From UBA5336 sp964412785 (GTDB taxonomy: Bacteria; Pseudomonadota; Alphaproteobacteria; Caulobacterales; Hyphomonadaceae), in NCBI GenBank assembly GCA_964412785.1, contig CAYPQD010000004.1, positions 1-64,000 on the forward strand: a stretch of 64,000 bases of DNA, in the 5' to 3' direction. The notes below the pieces were generated by a model. It was given only the letters and a program-made list of their open reading frames with translations, made no database searches and was not told where the DNA came from. Within the stretch, counting starts at the first letter, position 1; every line of letters starts with the position of its first letter. A program made the translations under genes and the position numbers. Shown here in pieces: positions 58,877 through 64,000 of the stretch.

Positions 58877-59503
58877 ATGCGCACCCTCCTTGCCTCTATT
58901 GCTGCCAGCCTGATGTCGTTCGCCGCCAGCGCCGTTGAGGAACCGCCCCACACCGTCATCCTCGATGAGGGCCGCTTCCAGGTGCGTGCCTACGAGCCGA
59001 TGATCGAGGCCCGGATCGAGGTCGCCGCTGGCCAGGATGATGCACCCAATGCCGGCTTTCGCCCCCTTGCGGGCTATATTTTCGGAGACAACACAGCGCG
59101 CGAGAAGATCGAGATGACCGCCCCGGTCATCCAGACCCCGTCCCGGACGATCGACATGACAGCACCCGTCACCCAGACAGCCGCTGGCGATCCCGGTCTC
59201 TGGACCGTCGCCTTCATCATGCCGGCCGATTGGACGATGGAGACGCTGCCGGTGCCGAACAATGATGCTGTCACCCTTGAAGACATTCCCGCCCGCATGG
59301 TCGCAGCTGTGCGCTTCTCCGGCTGGACCGGTGCAAAGGCGCAGGCGCGCCGCGAGGCCGACCTGCGCGCCTGGATCGACACGCGCGGCTATGTTCCCGC
59401 AGGCCCGGCAATTTATGCCTATTACAACGCACCCTGGGTGCCCGGGCCGCTCCGCCGGAATGAGGTGATGATCCCGGTCCGGCCTTCCGGTGATGCGGAT
59501 TGA
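58877..59503 (+). CDS. SOUL haem-binding family protein
   Basis: The 208-residue protein has a signal peptide (RTLLASIAASLMSFAASA) and the SOUL/HBP pattern: FQVRAYEPMIEARIEV, GYIFGDNTAREKIEMTAPVIQ and VAAVRFSGWTGAKAQARRE. SOUL proteins bind haem or porphyrins in eukaryotes; many bacterial members have untested binding. The exported location is inferred from the leader. The 257 bases upstream contain AT-rich CTTATACGTAAAGTTTAAATG, a likely promoter, and no gene. Confidence 0.9.
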   Translation: MRTLLASIAASLMSFAASAVEEPPHTVILDEGRFQVRAYEPMIEARIEVAAGQDDAPNAGFRPLAGYIFGDNTAREKIEMTAPVIQTPSRTIDMTAPVTQTAAGDPGLWTVAFIMPADWTMETLPVPNNDAVTLEDIPARMVAAVRFSGWTGAKAQARREADLRAWIDTRGYVPAGPAIYAYYNAPWVPGPLRRNEVMIPVRPSGDAD

Positions 59504-59608
59504 GACACCCGCAGTCTCGCCCGGTCCGCGAACCGGTTTGACGCAGTCGGCCGAACCGCCGAAGAGGGAGCGAGGACCGACCGACATCCCGCTGCCCGGA
59601 GGCGCGAC

Positions 59609-60487
59609 ATGCCGTACCCGATCACGAACGCCCGCACCGGCGCCGCCATGGCCCTTGCCGCTCTCTTCCTTGCGGCCGCCTGCACCCGCGATGAAACAAT
59701 GCCGTCCGGTAATGCGACGCCCGCAGCAAGCGCCGGGCTTGACTGCGTGCCGCTGCCCGAGGGTGAGGTGTTCCAGGTCCGCGGTGGCCTGCTCGTGCCG
59801 TACACGCCACAGCCGCAGATCATCGAACGGCTGGTCGAACGCCCCCTCGACTGGGCCGATACGCTCGAGGCACGGTTTCCGGACATGGGCTTTCCATGGC
59901 TCGGCCTCGACGCCCGCCGGGCCGAACGCGGCTTTGTCGCCCTGACCGGCCTTGCCCCGACCGCTGAGGCCAAGCGGCGCGCGCTGGCCGCCGGCGAGGA
60001 CGCGATCAAGGCCCTTCCGGACGGGCGCGCGCTTTTCATCGTCGATGCCATCTCGGTCGAGGGAGGCGAGGCTGCCGTCGGCGCCGCAGTCGCGACACTG
60101 GACGCTGGCACCTCTGTTGCCCAGTGCCAGCGCGCATTCTCCGATACGATGATGGGCCGCACTGTCACGTTTGATTCCGGCACCGAGCGGATCAATGAGG
60201 AAAGCGCGCGTCTGCTCGACGCGGTCACGGCCATCGCCATCCTCTGCCAGTCGCACACCATCGAGATCGCCGGCCACACCGACCAGACCGGGACCGGGGC
60301 CGCCAACCAGCGCCTGTCGGAGCGCCGCGCAAGAGCGGTTCGCGACGAGCTGATCGAACGCGGCGTGCCCGGCACCGCACTGGAAGCGGTCGGCTATGGC
60401 GCAAGCCGCCTGCTCGACAGCCGCAACACGCCCGAGGCGCACGAACGCAACCGCCGCACCGAATTCATCGTCCGTGCGAAAGGGTAG
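59609..60487 (+). CDS. OmpA-family lipoprotein
   Basis: The 292-residue protein has a lipoprotein signal ending LAAAC (Cys25) and a C-terminal OmpA-like peptidoglycan-binding domain (about 180-290) with VTFDSGTERINEES, IEIAGHTDQTG, NQRLSERRARAVRDEL and HERNRRTEFIVRA. The middle region (about 60-160) contains LDWADTLEARFPDMGFPWLGLD, which may be a BON-like fold, as in ArfA-type proteins. It would tether the outer membrane to the wall. GGAGG precedes the ATG. It is convergent with the P450 gene. Confidence 0.88.
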   Translation: MPYPITNARTGAAMALAALFLAAACTRDETMPSGNATPAASAGLDCVPLPEGEVFQVRGGLLVPYTPQPQIIERLVERPLDWADTLEARFPDMGFPWLGLDARRAERGFVALTGLAPTAEAKRRALAAGEDAIKALPDGRALFIVDAISVEGGEAAVGAAVATLDAGTSVAQCQRAFSDTMMGRTVTFDSGTERINEESARLLDAVTAIAILCQSHTIEIAGHTDQTGTGAANQRLSERRARAVRDELIERGVPGTALEAVGYGASRLLDSRNTPEAHERNRRTEFIVRAKG

Positions 60488-60498
60488 GGCAGGGCGCC

Positions 60499-61821
60499 TC
60501 AGCCCGTGCCGAGGTCCACTTCCAGGCTCGAGATGGCGTGCACGAAATTGTTCGGCGCGATCTCCTGCCTGCCGGTCCAGCGGGCATTCGGGAAGCGCGC
60601 CAGGAACTGCCGATAGGCCGCCTCCAGCTGCATGGTGGCAACCCGCTGGCCGAGGCAGACATGCGGGCCATAGCCGAAGGCGAGGTGGTCCTTCGCATTG
60701 GCGCGGCTGGCGTCGAACCGGTCCGGATCGGGGAACATTTCGGGGTCACGGTTAGCAGCCCCATAATACATGACAACCTTCTCGCCCGCGCCGATCGCCT
60801 GGCCGGCAATCTCCGCATCCCGCGTCGCTGTGCGGCGCATGTAGATGACCGGCGAGACCATCCGGATGGCCTCATGCACCATGTTCGCAATCAGCGCGGG
60901 ATCGGCAATGAGCCTCGCCTTCTCCTCCGGGAATTCGGTGAGCAGCCGCATGGTCCCCGACAGCGAATTGCGCGTGGTGTCATTGCCGGCAAAGACGATC
61001 AGCAGCCATGAGCCATCCAGCATCTCGTCAGACAGCGGCGCGTCATCAAGGGTCGCATTGGCGATCGCGGAGAGCAGGTCGTCGCGCGGCTCGGCGCGGC
61101 GGGCCAGCAGCTCGCGCTTGCCGAACTCGAACATCTCCAGGACATTCTGGACGAACTCGCCGAAGACAACCGGGTCGATCGCCTCTCCGCTCCGCAGGGT
61201 GTAGCCGGCAAGTTCCAGATAGTGCATCCACCTTACCAGCTTTGGCCGGTCCGCCTCGGCTACGCCCAGCATCTCGCACAGCGTGAACAGCGGCAGTTCG
61301 GCTGAGAACAACTCCACCATGTCGACCACCGGCCCGGCGGCTTCCATAGCATCCAGCAGCGCCGTCACCTTGGCATCCACCCGCGTTCGCAGACCGGCAA
61401 GATAGCTGGGCGTGAAGAACGGCATGTGCTCGCGCCGCAGCGGCAGGTGGAAGGGCTGGTCAAGACAGATCATGGTGTCGAGCGAAGCCCGGTGAAGCAG
61501 GGGGTGACGGCTCTCCGGCATGCCGTAATTCATCATGATCCCCCCCTTCTGCGAGGAGAAGGTGGCGGTGTCGATCTCCACGGCCCTGATATCGCCATAG
61601 CGTGTCAGTGCCCAGAAACCGGCGCCTTCCTCCTCCGGATGCCAGCAGGCCGGTGCGCGCTCACGCATCAGCCGGAAGGCGTCATGGGGCTGGCCTTGAA
61701 GGAAGGGACTGTAGTGGGCGAGATCGACGGGAGGCCGATAATCACTGACCGGGGGAAACACCGGCCCCTTCGGCGCGTCGCGCTCTTCCTGTGCAGTCTC
61801 GCTGACATTGTCGAAGGCCAT
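60499..61821 (-). CDS. Cytochrome P450 (first of a pair)
   Basis: The 440-residue soluble P450 has the I-helix FAGNDTTRNS, the K-helix ExxR in HEAIRMVSP and the haem ligand Cys389 in FGYGPHVCLGQ. I start at ATG 61821 (MAFDNVSE); a longer frame from 61917 would overlap the neighbouring P450. No ferredoxin or reductase gene is nearby in the window. It is preceded by the second P450 on the same strand, 13 bases away, so the two are one transcript. Substrate not predictable; steroid- or terpene-type bacterial P450s are possible. Confidence 0.93.
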   Translation of the reverse strand: MAFDNVSETAQEERDAPKGPVFPPVSDYRPPVDLAHYSPFLQGQPHDAFRLMRERAPACWHPEEEGAGFWALTRYGDIRAVEIDTATFSSQKGGIMMNYGMPESRHPLLHRASLDTMICLDQPFHLPLRREHMPFFTPSYLAGLRTRVDAKVTALLDAMEAAGPVVDMVELFSAELPLFTLCEMLGVAEADRPKLVRWMHYLELAGYTLRSGEAIDPVVFGEFVQNVLEMFEFGKRELLARRAEPRDDLLSAIANATLDDAPLSDEMLDGSWLLIVFAGNDTTRNSLSGTMRLLTEFPEEKARLIADPALIANMVHEAIRMVSPVIYMRRTATRDAEIAGQAIGAGEKVVMYYGAANRDPEMFPDPDRFDASRANAKDHLAFGYGPHVCLGQRVATMQLEAAYRQFLARFPNARWTGRQEIAPNNFVHAISSLEVDLGTG

Positions 61822-61834
61822 GGTGTGCGTTTTC

Positions 61835-63169
61835 CTAGAAGCGGTAGCGGATCGGGATGGTTTTCGGCCCGCCGACAAAATTCGCGCGGACATGTGTTGG
61901 CTCGCCTGCAAGTTCAATCGACTTCACCCGAGCGAACAGCTCCTCATAGAGTGCCATCATCTCCATCCTCGCCAGGTGCATGCCCAGACACATGTGCCCG
62001 CCATACCCAAAGGAAATGAGGCGGTTGGGGCTGCGGTCGACGCGAAAGCTGAACGGGTCGTCAAACACCTCCTCATCGCGGTTGCCCGACGGATAGCACA
62101 GCATGAGCGTTTCGCCGGCGAGGATGCGCCGGCCGCGCAACTCGTAGTCCTCCCGGGCGGTGCGCATGAAGTGCTTCACCGGCGTTGTCCAGCGGATCGC
62201 CTCGTCGACACAGGTGCGTGAATGGGCCTTTGGATCGGCCATCATCCTTGCCAGCTGGTCGGGCGCCTCCAGCATCGCCAGCATACCTCCGCCGGTCGAG
62301 GCACTCGTCGTGTCATGGCCGGCCGCCGCGACGATCACGTAATAGCTCATTGCCTCGAATTCGCCGATCGGCGCACCGTCAATCTGCCCATTGGCGATCA
62401 CCGTGGAGACGTCATCGCGCGGATTCGCCCGCCGGTCGGCCGTGATCGCGGTGAAATACTGGAAGAAGTCGGCCAGGACGCCCTGCATTGCCGCCAGCGC
62501 CGCAGCGGCGTCCTGCCTGGCGATCGCGTCCTTGTCGCGGGTGAGGTCCTCGTCCTGGGCGCCGAACATCTCCTGGGTCAGCTTCAGCATGCGCGGCTCA
62601 TCCTCGACCGGCACGCCGAGTATCTGCATGATCACCCGCAAGGGATAGTAGAGGGCGATGTCGTTCACAAAGTCGCACTCCCCGCCCATGTCCTCCATCC
62701 GGTCGACGAATTCCTTCGCAATCGCGCGAACCGCATCGCCGCGCGTCTTCACGTTCTGTGGCAGAAACCATTCCTGGGTGAGATGCCGGTACTTGTAGTG
62801 GTCGGGGTCGTCCATCTGCACGAGGGTCCGCACCAGGTGCGGCCCGCCGGTCAGGGCGTAGACCTGCCGCTCGGTGTCGAGCGGCGCGAGGACCTCCCGC
62901 TGGCCATTGGTGAAGCGATCATTCTGGCGCGAGATATCCATGATGTCGGCATGTTTCGTGACCGCCCAGAACGGGCGAAATCCCTCCGGTTCCACCCACG
63001 CCAGCGGGTCCTCGGCCCGCAGGCGGGCAAACGCCGCATCGAGGCGTGGCGGATCGGCATAGACGGCGGGCGCGACGATCTCCCCGCACGTGGCGGCCGC
63101 AGCGGCGCTCATCGACCGGTTGGGATCGCGCTTGACCTCAGGCGGGGTCATCACGGCGGTGTCGCTCAT
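61835..63169 (-). CDS. Cytochrome P450 (second of a pair)
   Basis: The 444-residue soluble P450 has the I-helix AAAGHDTTSAS, the K-helix ExxR in DEAIRWTTPV and the haem ligand Cys394 in FGYGGHMCLGMHLAR. It is clearly divergent from its neighbour (different N-terminus and haem loop), so this is not a recent duplication. Its ATG overlaps the stop of the pseudouridine synthase by four bases, linking a tRNA/rRNA modification gene with oxidative enzymes in one transcript. Confidence 0.93.
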   Translation of the reverse strand: MSDTAVMTPPEVKRDPNRSMSAAAAATCGEIVAPAVYADPPRLDAAFARLRAEDPLAWVEPEGFRPFWAVTKHADIMDISRQNDRFTNGQREVLAPLDTERQVYALTGGPHLVRTLVQMDDPDHYKYRHLTQEWFLPQNVKTRGDAVRAIAKEFVDRMEDMGGECDFVNDIALYYPLRVIMQILGVPVEDEPRMLKLTQEMFGAQDEDLTRDKDAIARQDAAAALAAMQGVLADFFQYFTAITADRRANPRDDVSTVIANGQIDGAPIGEFEAMSYYVIVAAAGHDTTSASTGGGMLAMLEAPDQLARMMADPKAHSRTCVDEAIRWTTPVKHFMRTAREDYELRGRRILAGETLMLCYPSGNRDEEVFDDPFSFRVDRSPNRLISFGYGGHMCLGMHLARMEMMALYEELFARVKSIELAGEPTHVRANFVGGPKTIPIRYRF

Positions 63170-64000
63170 GGCTTGCTCCCTTTGCCACGCGGTCGGCGCG
63201 GGCGTGCCGGACTACCCGGCTTTTTTTGCACGGTACCCGATCGTGCCTCCCTGCCAAGCCGTGACGTAGGGCGAGGGGCCCGACGCTCCGGAAGCAGGTC
63301 GCCAAGAAGGCCCGCCAGTGTGTCGGGCGCCACCTCGTCCACACCGCCCGGTGGCAGGTCACCCAGGTCGAACGGCCCATAGGCGACCCGGATCAGCCGG
63401 TTGACCATCAGCGCCTGGCTCTCCAGGGCGCGGCGGACCTCGCGCTTGCGCCCCTCGGTCAGGGCAACCGTCAGCCAGTTGTTCGAACCGGTCTCGATCT
63501 CCAGTTCCGTCTCTATCGGGCCATAGCGCACGCCCTCGACCGTGACACCGGCCTTCAGCGCCGCCAGCTTCTGGGGCGTCACCGTGCCATGGGCCCGGGC
63601 GCGGTATCGTCGTGCGACGGCATTGGATGGCAGCTCCAGCGCCCGCGCCAGGGCCCCGTCATTGGTCAGCAGCAAGAGGCCCTCGGTGTTGAGGTCGAGC
63701 CGGCCGATGGTGACCACCCGGGGCAGGGATTTCGGCAGCTCCTCGAAGATGGTGCGCCGCCCCTTGGGATCATGATTGGTCGTGATCAGGCCGGCTGGCT
63801 TGTGGTAGCGCCAGAGCCGCGTCGCTGCTGGCGGTTCAACAATCCGCCTGCCGACCCGCACCTCATCCCGGTCGCTGACATGCTGGGCCGGCGTTGTCAC
63901 CCGCTTGCCATTGACACTCACCTCACCGGCCTCGATCAGCGCCTCGCAGCCTCGCCTTGAGCCGACACCGGCCCGGGCGAGCCATTTGGCGATACGCTCT
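63166..64000 (-). CDS. RsuA/RluB family rRNA pseudouridine synthase (5' end beyond window)
   Basis: The frame is open to the window edge; the first visible residues, RIAKWLARAGVGSRRGCEALI, are the start of an S4 RNA-binding domain, so only a few residues are missing. The catalytic domain has the active-site Asp in GRLDLNTEGLLLLTNDG and the block EGRKREVRRALESQ. The C-terminus is a basic Arg/Pro/Lys tail (PARPRRPRGKGSKP). It isomerises uridine in rRNA, most likely 23S (RluB-like). An internal GTG at 63921 could be mistaken for the start but would remove the S4 domain. Confidence 0.93.
   Translation of the reverse strand, partial: ERIAKWLARAGVGSRRGCEALIEAGEVSVNGKRVTTPAQHVSDRDEVRVGRRIVEPPAATRLWRYHKPAGLITTNHDPKGRRTIFEELPKSLPRVVTIGRLDLNTEGLLLLTNDGALARALELPSNAVARRYRARAHGTVTPQKLAALKAGVTVEGVRYGPIETELEIETGSNNWLTVALTEGRKREVRRALESQALMVNRLIRVAYGPFDLGDLPPGGVDEVAPDTLAGLLGDLLPERRAPRPTSRLGREARSGTVQKKPGSPARPRRPRGKGSKP

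Noticed and set aside
1..64000. CRISPR arrays, insertion sequences, integrases, prophage genes, toxin-antitoxin pairs, rRNA operons
   Set aside because: None was seen: no regularly spaced direct repeats, no transposase or integrase motifs, and no rRNA signatures on either strand.

Overview
The window is a GC-rich, densely packed stretch of chromosome from an alphaproteobacterium, most likely a marine stalked or budding type (Caulobacterales, Maricaulales or Parvularculales grade). The evidence is gene order and family content: glyA-nrdR-rib-nusB-thiL-hppA, bamE beside the cytochrome bc1 chaperone followed by plsX-fabH-ihfA-merR, the complete 14-gene nuo operon running into birA-coaX-rnj-mce-DUF1467-proS-lolC-lolD, a short ProRS, a DUF2336 protein and a MucR regulator. 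Two near-consensus CtrA-type sites fit this placement. I cannot assign genus or species.

Layout. 1-2.7 kb: a DUF2946 protein and an OprC-like TonB-dependent copper receptor. 2.7-3.1 kb: a gene-free 420-bp stretch with nested long-range inverted repeats. 3.1-10.9 kb: trigger factor, a class III CoA-transferase, a DUF2336 protein, an EAL-like pseudo-enzyme, a NUDIX hydrolase, an Hpt protein, NAD kinase and a class II aldolase. 11.0-21.4 kb: hemA and convergent mucR, then glyA, nrdR, a reductase-only ribD, ribE, ribBA with a degenerate RibA half, ribH, nusB, thiL and a K+-independent H+-pyrophosphatase. 21.5-25.7 kb: bamE, bc1 chaperone, plsX, fabH, ihfA, a MerR regulator and tRNA-Pro(GGG).

25.8-49.1 kb: one long + strand array with nuoA-N, into which a VOC protein and two small membrane proteins are inserted, then biotin ligase, type III pantothenate kinase, RNase J, methylmalonyl-CoA epimerase, DUF1467, prolyl-tRNA synthetase and the LolC/LolD lipoprotein exporter. 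Most junctions overlap by 4 bases or lie within 10 bases, implying heavy translational coupling.

49.1-52.3 kb is the most unusual part: a repeat-bearing intergenic region followed by two related secreted proteins that share a C-terminal module, flanking a PapD-like periplasmic chaperone, with no usher in view. 52.3-64 kb is accessory and housekeeping: xseA, purD, a YkuD_2 L,D-transpeptidase, an aminoglycoside-phosphotransferase-like protein, a ClpP-fold periplasmic protein, a SOUL protein, an OmpA-like lipoprotein, two adjacent P450s and an RsuA/RluB pseudouridine synthase cut by the window end.

The best leads are the chaperone/paired-subunit cassette, a dispersed repeat that overlaps the stop codons of two unrelated genes, the structured region upstream of tig, and the split or degenerate riboflavin enzymes. 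No CRISPR array, insertion sequence, prophage or rRNA was seen.
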